Assembly (NCBI GenBank): GCA_018714575.1
Contig: DVNF01000171.1
Coordinates: 1-6,938 of the forward strand
Origin: Candidatus Stercoripulliclostridium merdigallinarum
Lineage (GTDB): Bacteria > Bacillota > Clostridia > Christensenellales > DTU072
Length of the DNA stretch: 6,938 nucleotides
Direction: 5' to 3'
Below are positions 1-6,174 of this stretch, piece after piece. Both the position numbers and the translations under genes were made by a program. The notes below the pieces were generated by a model, which searched no databases, had not been told where the DNA came from, and saw nothing but the letters and a program-made list of their open reading frames with translations. Numbering within the stretch: position 1 is the stretch's first letter; the number at the start of each line of letters is the position of its first letter.

Positions 1-658
1 GGCGGTTTCGTTTGAACAAAAATACTATCAGCGCGATCGCGGGTATTACTAAAGCGGCTATCAAAACTATTTTCAACAGCGTGCTTTCTTCGCCTTCGGG
101 TTCCGAAGTGCCTTCGGGAGTCGTCGAAGCCGGAGCGTCGGGTTCGGGTTCCGGAACGAAAACCGGATAATCGGGCGTAGGCATCGAAGTCCTGTCGGCT
201 CGGATATAGCCGTAAACGTCGCCGTAGCTGACGTAATACCATAATTCTTCGGCAGGGTATTCGCCGATAAAAGCTATCGTGCCGTCTATCGGAACTTCGG
301 CAACCGATTCAGAAGTTATATCGGGCTTGGATTTTAAATTGATTGCGGAAAATTCTCCGAAATCGTCCGAAATCGCAATTTCCTTTTTCGTGCCCGGAGC
401 TTCGGCATGGTAACCCACCGTAACTACGGTGGTTTTATCGACTTTGCCGCTGACGCCGTTGAAAGTCAGGTAGTAAAAGGACTCGTCCAGGTTGTTGATG
501 CGAACGTAGTAGCCTTCGGGCAGCAAAAACAGCCGCACGCCTGCGGTATCCGTCAACCATACTTCGCCCTCGACTTTTACGTGGGGAGTGCCGTCGGCAT
601 AGGCTGTGCCGGTTAAGCCGAACAGCATAATGAAAATAGCCGCTATGAAGGCTTTCAT
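1..658 (-). CDS. Secreted, membrane-anchored protein with two SH3-like segments (partial, C-terminus beyond left edge)
   Basis: An open leftward frame runs from an ATG at 658-656 to the window edge with no stop, giving 219 visible residues. Residues 1-21 look like a signal peptide: Lys2, a hydrophobic core, then AYA before Asp22. Two segments resemble bacterial SH3-like repeats. One lies at about 38-78 (core GYYVRINNLDESFYYLTFNG) and one at about 115-150 (core ELWYYVSYGDVYGYIRAD). Residues ~158-188 are an acidic Pro/Glu/Ser/Thr linker. Residues ~189-215 form a hydrophobic membrane segment followed by basic KRNR, which predicts an outside-facing protein with a C-terminal anchor. SH3-like domains of this sort often bind cell-wall material, but the ligand here is unknown. 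A weak AAGGA lies about 13 bases before the ATG, a long spacing. It could be a host gene beside a prophage or a phage-carried accessory gene. The coding call is firm; the function is not known. Confidence 0.85.
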   Translation of the reverse strand, partial: MKAFIAAIFIMLFGLTGTAYADGTPHVKVEGEVWLTDTAGVRLFLLPEGYYVRINNLDESFYYLTFNGVSGKVDKTTVVTVGYHAEAPGTKKEIAISDDFGEFSAINLKSKPDITSESVAEVPIDGTIAFIGEYPAEELWYYVSYGDVYGYIRADRTSMPTPDYPVFVPEPEPDAPASTTPEGTSEPEGEESTLLKIVLIAALVIPAIALIVFLFKRNR

Positions 659-683
659 AACAATAATTTTATCCTTATATAAT
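654..683 (+). promoter_or_regulatory. Possible rightward promoter of the head operon
   Basis: A perfect TATAAT lies at 678-683. Eighteen bases upstream, at 654-659, TTCATA matches the TTGACA -35 consensus at four of six positions. Transcription would start near 690, leaving a leader of about 48 bases before the GTG at 738. The -35 element would overlap the start codon of the leftward gene. AT-rich spacers produce TATAAT by chance, and a second TATAAT reads on the minus strand (711-706) without a recognisable -35 element. Phage head genes are often transcribed from further upstream. This is a candidate only. Confidence 0.35.
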
Positions 684-726
684 GGCGAAAATACGCTGAA
701 TTTAAATTATACGGGCTGAATATGCC

Positions 727-740
727 GGGAGGTAGCCGTG
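727..740 (+). promoter_or_regulatory. Ribosome binding site supporting a GTG start
   Basis: GGGAGGT at 727-733 stands directly before a GTG at 738-740, with GGAGG ending five bases upstream of it. The frame from this GTG stays open for 112 codons. The nearby ATG at 722 is out of frame with it. The site therefore decides the GTG as the start of the small gene. Confidence 0.8.
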
Positions 741-1076
741 AAAATCACTTGGGACGCTTTGGATATCGCCGAAAGGTTAAAAGAAATCGACCCGGAATAC
801 GAGTTGCATTACGATAGAAACACAGGTAAGTTCACGCTGCGCGACAGCCGCGGAAACGTGCAACTGACTTACAGGTATCCCACCATCGACGTCAGAATGA
901 TTGCGGACGCCCGAAGGACCAGGATCGAAAGAATGACAGCCGTGTTACGGGAAATCGAATCCGCCAACGAACGCGCCGAAGAAAGCTATCGCAGAGCGGA
1001 AGAAAACAATATAAAGGACGGGTTGCAGGATGCCGCGGAAAGATATTATTCGGGACTCCGAAGGGGACGTTATTAA
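738..1076 (+). CDS. Small phage protein of unknown function preceding the large terminase gene
   Basis: This 112-residue protein starts at a GTG with a strong GGGAGGT ribosome binding site. The first ~50 residues look like a compact alpha/beta unit: a helix (about 5-16), then two beta-like stretches around YELHYDRN and KFTLRDSRGN with an aromatic-rich TYRYP. From about residue 55 to 103 it is highly charged and helical, rich in Arg, Glu and Ala, and probably a coiled coil. The last residues are basic (LRRGRY). I recall similar proteins before TerL in clostridial phages, always without a function. The position suggests a small terminase subunit (DNA recognition), and the helical oligomerisation-like half fits. 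I see no clear helix-turn-helix, so that role is only a hypothesis. Its last 47 bases overlap the TerL start in another frame, implying coupled translation. Confidence 0.85.
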   Translation: MKITWDALDIAERLKEIDPEYELHYDRNTGKFTLRDSRGNVQLTYRYPTIDVRMIADARRTRIERMTAVLREIESANERAEESYRRAEENNIKDGLQDAAERYYSGLRRGRY

Positions 1077-2481
1077 AAGATTGCTGAAGATAGAGCAGGA
1101 ACAGCGCGCCAGGGCGGAAAAGAATAAACTTGCAGGATACAATACCGGCGAAAAAGTGCATTTAAAGCAGCTGGCTTTTCATAAAGCAAACGCGCGGAAC
1201 CGTTGGGTATTCGGCGGCAACCGCAGCGGTAAAACCGAATGCGGAGCCGTCGAAGCAATCTGGCTGTGCAGAGGCTGTCATCCGTACCGTAAGAACAGAA
1301 AAAACGTCAGCGGCTGGGCTGTTTCGGTCAGCAGGGAAGTGCAAAGGGACGTCGCCCAGGCAAAAGTGTTAAGGTACTTGAATCCCGATTGGATCGAGCG
1401 CGTGACCATGGCGGAAGGGTCTAAAGATTTTCCCGAGGGCGGGATCATAGACACCGTTTATATCAAAAACGTCTTTGGCGGTATATCAAAATTGGGCTTT
1501 AAATCGGCGGCTCAGGGCAGGGAATGTTTTCAGGGCGCGTCTTTGGACTTTGTGTGGTTTGACGAGGAACCGCCGAAGGAAATTTATGACGAATGCAGGA
1601 TGCGCGTGTTGGATAAATCGGGGGATATTTTCGGCACGATGACTCCGTTAAAAGGGCTGACCTGGGTATATGACGAGATATATCTGAACTCCGGTTCCGA
1701 CCCCGAAATTTGGACGGAGCAAATGGAGTGGGCGGACAATCCTTTTTTGATGCCGGAGGAAGTAAACAGGCTGACGTCCGCGCTGTCGGCGGAAGAATTG
1801 GAATCCAGAAGGTACGGCAGGTTCCGCGCGGAATCGGGACTTGTGTATCCCGAATTCGACGTTTCGGTACACGTTATAGAACCTTTCGATATTCCAAAGG
1901 AATGGCAATGCAATATCTCGATAGACCCGGGTTTAAAAAATCCGCTGTCCTGTCATTTCTATTGTTGCGACTATGACGGAACGATCTATGTGGTAGGCGA
2001 ACACTACGAAGCAGGCTTGGACGTCGTTGCTCACGCCGAAAAGATTAACGCGCTTGCGGATAAACTCGGGTGGTTTCGCCGCCCGGACGGCAGATTGGAA
2101 GCCCTGATAGATTCTGCGGCGAATCAGCGCACTTTGGCTGCGACAAAGTCGGTTTCGGAACTTTTCTATGAAAACGGCATTGCCGTTAATCCCAACGTGA
2201 ACAAGGATCTGTTTTCGGGAATCAGCAGAGTCAGACGTCTGTTCGCCGAAAGACCGCCGGCAATTTATATCTTTTCAAACTGTCCGATGATGATAAAGGA
2301 ACTGAAAGGATATTGGTGGGGAAACGGGGACGCTCCGGTAAAAAGGAACGACCATGCGATGGACGAATTGCGATATTTCGTAACTTCCCGTCCCGAAAAC
2401 AAGCCGCCTAAAAAAGAACCGGCAAAGACGGCGCTGTACAAAGAAAGATTGCTACGCCTAAGGCGTGCTACAAAAAACTAG
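1030..2481 (+). CDS. terL: Phage terminase, large subunit (DNA-packaging ATPase and nuclease)
   Basis: This 483-residue protein powers DNA packaging into the procapsid and cuts the concatemer while docked on the portal. Residues 62-69 (GGNRSGKT) form the Walker A loop. Residues 174-180 (FVWFDEE) are Walker B with the catalytic acid. GTMTP at 202-206 fits the coupling motif that follows in terminases. The C-terminal half fits an RNase H-like nuclease, with acidic candidates Asp299 (SIDPG), Asp361 (LIDSAA), and Asp441 and Asp445 (NDHAMDELRYF). The length and motif order match the Terminase_6-like family. The start is less certain. ATG 1030 has only AAAGGA, 11 bases upstream, and overlaps the previous gene by 47 bases; TTG 1081 would avoid the overlap but has no good ribosome binding site. 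The basic C-terminal tail (residues ~456-483) may contact the portal. The stop TAG at 2479-2481 touches the portal ribosome binding site. Confidence 0.96.
   Translation: MPRKDIIRDSEGDVIKRLLKIEQEQRARAEKNKLAGYNTGEKVHLKQLAFHKANARNRWVFGGNRSGKTECGAVEAIWLCRGCHPYRKNRKNVSGWAVSVSREVQRDVAQAKVLRYLNPDWIERVTMAEGSKDFPEGGIIDTVYIKNVFGGISKLGFKSAAQGRECFQGASLDFVWFDEEPPKEIYDECRMRVLDKSGDIFGTMTPLKGLTWVYDEIYLNSGSDPEIWTEQMEWADNPFLMPEEVNRLTSALSAEELESRRYGRFRAESGLVYPEFDVSVHVIEPFDIPKEWQCNISIDPGLKNPLSCHFYCCDYDGTIYVVGEHYEAGLDVVAHAEKINALADKLGWFRRPDGRLEALIDSAANQRTLAATKSVSELFYENGIAVNPNVNKDLFSGISRVRRLFAERPPAIYIFSNCPMMIKELKGYWWGNGDAPVKRNDHAMDELRYFVTSRPENKPPKKEPAKTALYKERLLRLRRATKN
2454..2466. repeat. Short perfect inverted repeat at the end of the terminase gene
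   Basis: ACGCCT (2454-2459) and AGGCGT (2461-2466) form a perfect inverted repeat around one central A. In RNA this would be at best a five-pair stem with a three-base loop. It sits inside the coding sequence for the basic C-terminal tail of TerL, about 15 bases before the portal ribosome binding site. The pentamer GCTAC occurs on both sides (2451-2455 and 2467-2471). No T-run follows, so it is not a terminator. It may be chance. Confidence 0.4.
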
Positions 2482-2494
2482 AGGAGGCAGCATG
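2481..2494 (+). promoter_or_regulatory. Ribosome binding site that decides the portal start
   Basis: GAGGAGG at 2481-2487, overlapping the last base of the terminase stop, lies four bases before ATG 2492-2494. The same frame opens earlier at GTG 2465, but that codon lies inside the terminase gene with no comparable site before it. Starting there would add nine residues that look like read-through of the ribosome binding site. ATG 2492 is preferred. Confidence 0.85.
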
Positions 2495-4255
2495 GAAGCA
2501 AAAGATTTGGTAAACGAGGTGCGTTCGGATTTCGAGGAGCGCAGAAACAGGAGGCGGTCGCAGGAATCGAAATGGAAACTGAATATCAAATTCATGTCAG
2601 GGAAACAAAACGTATTCCTGGATCCCGGCGGAGACGTGGTGGACGAAAGAAGGGAAAAGGAAGTCTATAACCATATAGCGCCGATAATCGAAACCAGGTT
2701 GGCTAAATTCGCACGCGTAAACTGTGCGGTAAACGTGCGTCCGGCAGGAGCCGACGAAAAGGATGTGAACGCGGCAAAGCTTTCGGCAAAGATTATCGAC
2801 GCTACGTTGACGGACAACAACTTTACCACTCTGTCGGGCGAAGCCAACTATTGGGCGGAGTTGACGGGAACGGCTTTTTACAAAGTCGTTTGGGACGACG
2901 CCGCAGGCGTAAAGATCGCGGTTTGCCCGCCGCAGGAGATATACCCTGACGATTTGGAAGCGCCTTCCGTGTCGGCGCTGAGGAGTATTATCCACGCCAA
3001 GATCTACCCCGTAGAGGCAATATACGAACTGTGGGGAGTAGAGGTCGAACCCGAAGACGTGGACGTTTACGGACTGGAAGGCGATCCCGTCAAAGTAGCC
3101 AAGGACGAAAACCGTTCGGGTTACGCGCTTGTTTTGGAAAGGTATTCGGCTCCGTCAAAGGACGAACCCAACGGCAGGTTGACGATCGTCGCAGGGGATA
3201 AATTGGTGTACGACGGCGAATTACCGTATATCAACGCCGCAGGCGACAAACGCGGATTCCCGTTTATCAGGCAGTGTGCGTTGAATTCTCCCGGCAGCTT
3301 TTTCGGCACCAGTCTGATAGAACGCTTGATACCCGTCCAGCGCGCTTATAACGCCGTTAAAAACCGAAAACACGAATTTATGGCGCGGCTTTCAGGCGGC
3401 GTTTACGCCGTAGAAGACGGAGCCGTGGACGTCGAATCGTTGGAAGAGGAAGGCTTTTATCCCGGCAGAGTCGTCGTGTACCGTCAAGGCTCGCAACCGC
3501 CCGTACCCATGAACCCCGGTTCGGTACCGGCTGAATTCAGGGACGAAGAGGACAGATTGTTAGAGGAATTCAGACGCATTTCCGGCGTATCCAATATTCT
3601 GAACATTTCGGGAACGGGTCTGACCAGTATGTCCGGCTACGCGCTGAGCTTGTTGCTGGAACAGGAAAATGCCAGAATGACCGTAACTACCGAATCGATC
3701 AGAGCAGCGGTAAAAGAAGTTTCCAGGCATATCCTGCGCTTGTATAAACAGTTTGCCGACAAAAAGCGCTTGGTAGTGATTTCAGGCGACTCGGGAGCAG
3801 TCGAGGCCGTAGCCTTTATCGGGTCGGAATTGGGCGGCGACGACGTCGTACAGGAAACCGATTCCGAAATGGTGGAATCGCCCGCAACGCGCAAAAACAT
3901 GGTGTTGGAGCTGATGCGTTACGGATTACTAAGCGACGAAAACGGAATGATTTCCAACCGAAATCGAGCAAAAATTGTCGAAATGCTGGGCTTCGGGAAT
4001 TGGGAAGCCGCTAAAAATTCGGAGGAGGTCCATTTGAAAAAAGCAGAGCGCGAAAACGCCGAAATGGCTGCCGGCAAAGCCGTAGAACCTTCGGAATTGG
4101 ACGCACACGACTTGCATATATCCGAACATTCTGCTTATGCGGCAGGCGCCGACGTGACCGCTGAAACCCTGGCGGCGATAGAAAAGCACGTCAGAAGACA
4201 TAAGATCTTGCTGTCGCTGTCCCAACAAGCGGCAGAGATGGCTAAAATTCAATAA
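2492..4255 (+). CDS. Phage portal protein
   Basis: This 587-residue protein is expected to form the dodecameric ring at one capsid vertex through which DNA enters and leaves and on which TerL docks. Residues 1-60 are a charged helical start with a WKLNIKFMSGKQN segment. The region around 60-75 (HIAPIIETRLAKFARV) and the central PVQRAYNAVKNRKHEF (281-296) resemble portal sequences of the P22-like/long-portal type. Residues ~355-425 are long helices consistent with the tunnel and stem region (EEFRRISGVSNI, then SGYALSLLLEQENAR). The C-terminal ~75 residues are helical and charged and contain DAHDLHISEHSAY (537-549), a histidine-rich motif I associate with this portal type. Placement right after TerL and before scaffold and capsid supports the call. 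The family is inferred by recall, not by search. The scaffold gene follows after 17 bases. Confidence 0.93.
   Translation: MEAKDLVNEVRSDFEERRNRRRSQESKWKLNIKFMSGKQNVFLDPGGDVVDERREKEVYNHIAPIIETRLAKFARVNCAVNVRPAGADEKDVNAAKLSAKIIDATLTDNNFTTLSGEANYWAELTGTAFYKVVWDDAAGVKIAVCPPQEIYPDDLEAPSVSALRSIIHAKIYPVEAIYELWGVEVEPEDVDVYGLEGDPVKVAKDENRSGYALVLERYSAPSKDEPNGRLTIVAGDKLVYDGELPYINAAGDKRGFPFIRQCALNSPGSFFGTSLIERLIPVQRAYNAVKNRKHEFMARLSGGVYAVEDGAVDVESLEEEGFYPGRVVVYRQGSQPPVPMNPGSVPAEFRDEEDRLLEEFRRISGVSNILNISGTGLTSMSGYALSLLLEQENARMTVTTESIRAAVKEVSRHILRLYKQFADKKRLVVISGDSGAVEAVAFIGSELGGDDVVQETDSEMVESPATRKNMVLELMRYGLLSDENGMISNRNRAKIVEMLGFGNWEAAKNSEEVHLKKAERENAEMAAGKAVEPSELDAHDLHISEHSAYAAGADVTAETLAAIEKHVRRHKILLSLSQQAAEMAKIQ
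4021..4036 (+). promoter_or_regulatory. Possible internal in-frame translation start in the portal gene
   Basis: GGAGGAGG at 4021-4028 stands five bases before TTG 4034-4036, which is in frame with the portal and encodes Leu515. Initiation here would make a separate 73-residue copy of the portal C-terminus (residues 515-587). The ribosome binding site is as strong as those of the real genes in this operon. GAGGAGGTC simply encodes Glu-Glu-Val, so chance is a real possibility. Confidence 0.25.
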
Positions 4256-4272
4256 AAACGGGAGGAAGAAAC

Positions 4273-4899
4273 ATGGAAAACTCAGTAACAGAACAATCCG
4301 CAATAAATCCCGCCGCGGAAACGAACCCCGGCGACAAGGTAAAAACGGACTCTTTCGGAAAGTTTTCGTCCGGCGAGGAGCTCTTAAAAGCCTATAATTC
4401 GTTGGAACAGGAATTTACCAGACGTTCGCAACGACTGAAGGAACTGGAAGGAAAGCTTTCGCAGGACTTGCAGGGCGAGGAATGGGAAAGGAAGTTGAAC
4501 AGGCTGCACGAAAAGTACCCGGTGTCAGGCGCGTTAGGGCGCGAGATCGGCGAATATTTAAAGGCAAACGAGCATTTGATCTCGGACGAAGATTGCCTGG
4601 AAAAGGCGCTGCTGAACGTGCTGGCAAGTCGCAGTTATAACGAAATTTATAACGGTAAAGCCGTATCGACTGCCGAAAACTCTTCCGAATCCGCTAATAT
4701 CGGGAACGGTGAAACTATGGAACCCGTCGCTACCGAGATCGGTAAAAGTCAAACCAAAACACAAAAAAACATGTCGGAGTTACCAAAGATCCCCGTGATC
4801 CCGGCGCTATCTCCCGCAGGATTATCCGGAAAACCCCGGGACTTGGTTCAGGCAGGTAAACTTGCCGTAGAACACTTGAAAAAATTGAAAGGAGATTAA
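4273..4899 (+). CDS. Phage capsid scaffold protein
   Basis: This 208-residue, mostly helical and very hydrophilic protein lies between portal and capsid, the usual slot for a scaffold that directs shell assembly and then leaves. A short disordered start (1-25) precedes a conserved-looking segment FGKFSSGEELLKAYNSLEQE (28-47), followed by FTRRSQRLKELEGK, as I recall from clostridial phage scaffolds. Residues ~34-125 are helical with coiled-coil character. Residues ~128-168 are a low-complexity Ser/Thr/Asn/Gln linker. A proline-rich stretch (PKIPVIPALSPA, 171-182) leads into a basic C-terminal helix (LVQAGKLAVEHLKKLKGD, 191-208), which may be the capsid-binding end, as in P22 scaffold (inference). 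No protease motif is visible. The ATG at 4273 has GGGAGGAAG at 4260-4268. The capsid ribosome binding site overlaps the 3' end, and the capsid ATG begins two bases after the stop. Confidence 0.88.
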   Translation: MENSVTEQSAINPAAETNPGDKVKTDSFGKFSSGEELLKAYNSLEQEFTRRSQRLKELEGKLSQDLQGEEWERKLNRLHEKYPVSGALGREIGEYLKANEHLISDEDCLEKALLNVLASRSYNEIYNGKAVSTAENSSESANIGNGETMEPVATEIGKSQTKTQKNMSELPKIPVIPALSPAGLSGKPRDLVQAGKLAVEHLKKLKGD

Positions 4900-4901
4900 C
4901 T

Positions 4902-6116
4902 ATGTTATCAGTTGAATCCATTGATTCAGTATTGAAATCGTACTATTTGGACGCCATATGCACTTCGTTGAATACCGGCGTCAGCCCCTTGTATCAGGCG
5001 ATCGAAAAGACTGCCGCCGAAATCAGAGGCAAGGAAGCCGTCGTTCCCACCATGTTCGGATTGTGCGGCGGTTTGGGAACCACCGAAGAAGCGGGAGAGC
5101 TTCCCGACGCGGGCGAATGTATGAGAGCGGCTTTCAGCGTGCCGCTGAAAAACATTTACGGAGTCATCGACATTACCGATAAAGCCATACGCGCTTCGCG
5201 CGACAACGCTTCGGGCATAGTCGGTATTCTGAATAACGAGATCCGCGCCATGGTGCGTTCGGCAAGGTTCAATTTGAACAGAATGTTGTGGATGGACGGC
5301 AAAGGTCTGCTGGCTACCGTAACCGCGTTTAAGAGCGGCAGCATGCCCGAAGTAACCGTCGACGACGCCAGAATGATGGCAGGCGGTATGAAAATTGACA
5401 TCTACCGTTCCGGATCGATACTGGTTAGCGGTATCAGAGTCTACGACGTGGATCATGTAAATAATAAATTCATAGCTAAGTATGAAGAACTGGCGTCGGT
5501 TACGCTGACTTCCGGCGACCAAATTTACGTTCAAAAATCTAAAGGAAGCGAAGTAAACGGCATTCCGTATCTGTTCAGTTCGGATAACGCATATTTCGGG
5601 ATAGGTAAGGCGGCAAACCCCGGCATAAAGCCTACGGCAAAAAGCCTTGGCGACGTCTTGACCGTGGACGCAATGCAGGAATTTTTCGACATTTCTTCCT
5701 TGCGCGCCGGTTCCGACCCCGATATGATAGTCTGCTCGCCCAAGACCAGACGTCAGTATCTGAAGCAATTGGAATTGAACCGCCGCAACATCGACTATTT
5801 AAACCTTGACGGCGGTTTTAAGACTTTGTCGTTCAACGGTATCCCCGTGGTAGGCGAACGCTTTGCCCCCGACGGTGAAATGTACTTCCTGAATACGCCG
5901 ACGTTAAAGTTGGTGGAACTGAACGATTGGGAGTGGCTGGAAGGCGAAAACGGCTCGATCCTGAGTCAATTGGACAGAAAAGCCGTATACACCGCGACGT
6001 TGGTGAAGTACGCTAACTTCGTGGCGGTATCTCCGCGCGCCCAAGCCAGGCTGTACGGTATCACCGATCCCGTGACCGAAACCGAAGAGAGTACGGAACC
6101 CGGAGCAGGCGTATAA
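4902..6116 (+). CDS. Phage major capsid protein (HK97-like fold)
   Basis: This 404-residue protein should form the icosahedral shell. The start ATG 4902 has AAAGGAG at 4888-4894. Residues 1-60 give an N-terminal arm, then a Gly-rich loop (FGLCGGLGTTEEAGELP, 52-68) in the E-loop region. Residues ~92-135 are a long spine-like helix (ITDKAIRASRDNASGIVGIL, then NNEIRAMVRSARFNLNRMLW). Residues ~148-226 look like an inserted beta-rich domain (VTVDDARMMAGGMKIDIY, GIRVYDVDHVNNKF, SGDQIYV). Residues ~255-385 resemble the axial and peripheral domains: MIVCSPKTRRQYL, then FNGIPVVGERFAPDGEMYFL and TATLVKYANFVAVSPRAQARL. The last ~16 residues are an acidic, probably flexible tail. No N-terminal delta domain is seen, which agrees with a separate scaffold gene. 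Position and the C-terminal pattern make this secure; the exact capsid family is not resolved. Confidence 0.94.
   Translation: MLSVESIDSVLKSYYLDAICTSLNTGVSPLYQAIEKTAAEIRGKEAVVPTMFGLCGGLGTTEEAGELPDAGECMRAAFSVPLKNIYGVIDITDKAIRASRDNASGIVGILNNEIRAMVRSARFNLNRMLWMDGKGLLATVTAFKSGSMPEVTVDDARMMAGGMKIDIYRSGSILVSGIRVYDVDHVNNKFIAKYEELASVTLTSGDQIYVQKSKGSEVNGIPYLFSSDNAYFGIGKAANPGIKPTAKSLGDVLTVDAMQEFFDISSLRAGSDPDMIVCSPKTRRQYLKQLELNRRNIDYLNLDGGFKTLSFNGIPVVGERFAPDGEMYFLNTPTLKLVELNDWEWLEGENGSILSQLDRKAVYTATLVKYANFVAVSPRAQARLYGITDPVTETEESTEPGAGV
5132..5150 (+). other. Perfect 8-bp hairpin inside the capsid gene
   Basis: TTTCAGCG (5132-5139) pairs with CGCTGAAA (5143-5150) across a three-base loop TGC. It lies within capsid codons for FSVPLK and is followed by A-rich sequence rather than a T-run. 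It is probably incidental but is a stable stem early in a highly expressed gene. Confidence 0.35.
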
Positions 6117-6122
6117 GAATAA

Positions 6123-6143
6123 CCGTTCCGAAACGGCAGTTTT
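6123..6143 (+). terminator. Weak terminator-like hairpin after the capsid gene
   Basis: CCGTT (6123-6127) pairs with AACGG (6132-6136) around a CCGA loop, followed three bases later by TTTT (6140-6143). The stem is only five pairs and the T-run only four bases. Full termination is unlikely, but it could lower read-through into the connector genes. It begins seven bases after the capsid stop codon. Confidence 0.3.
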
Positions 6144-6146
6144 AAG

Positions 6147-6174
6147 TTATCGGGTGCCGAAAGGCACCCGATAA
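6147..6174 (+). promoter_or_regulatory. Strong intergenic hairpin between capsid and connector genes
   Basis: TTATCGGGTGCC (6147-6158) and GGCACCCGATAA (6163-6174) are perfect reverse complements around a GAAA tetraloop, giving a 12-bp stem. AAA and then the connector ribosome binding site follow at once (AAAGGAGG from about 6175-6182). There is no T-run on either strand, so it is not a canonical intrinsic terminator. A stem at the 3' end of the most heavily needed mRNA segment could protect capsid mRNA from 3' exonucleases, mark a processing site, or tune access to the next ribosome binding site. These roles are inference; the structure itself is plain in the sequence. Confidence 0.75.

Noticed and set aside
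407..616. 69-codon rightward frame near the left end
   Set aside because: It lies wholly inside the leftward membrane-protein gene, lacks a ribosome binding site, and has no recognisable features. The leftward frame has a signal peptide, domains and an anchor.
682..699. Five-codon leader frame (MAKIR) in the divergent spacer
   Set aside because: It has no ribosome binding site and would begin before the predicted transcription start near 690, so it would not be transcribed from the candidate promoter.
2465..2491. Earlier GTG start for the portal, adding nine residues
   Set aside because: The extension is read-through of the terminase end and the GAGGAGG site. The ATG at 2492 has ideal spacing to that site.
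2597..2995. 132-codon antisense frame within the portal gene
   Set aside because: It lies fully within a secure gene, has Arg/Cys/Val-rich shadow composition and no ribosome binding site.
3929..4303. 124-codon antisense frame across the portal-scaffold junction, starting with a hydrophobic stretch
   Set aside because: The hydrophobic start mimics a signal or membrane segment but is the complement of Lys/Glu-rich codons of the portal end and scaffold start. No promoter or ribosome binding site was seen.
4926..5768. 280-codon open frame antisense to the capsid gene
   Set aside because: Its codons are the exact reverse complements of the capsid codons. It stays open because the capsid gene rarely uses TTA, CTA or TCA there, and it closes at the capsid's own TCA at 4926. 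No ribosome binding site or protein-like composition supports it.
6147..6174. Reading the strong hairpin as a standard intrinsic terminator
   Set aside because: No T-run follows it on either strand; on the plus strand it is followed by AAA and a ribosome binding site for a gene of the same operon.
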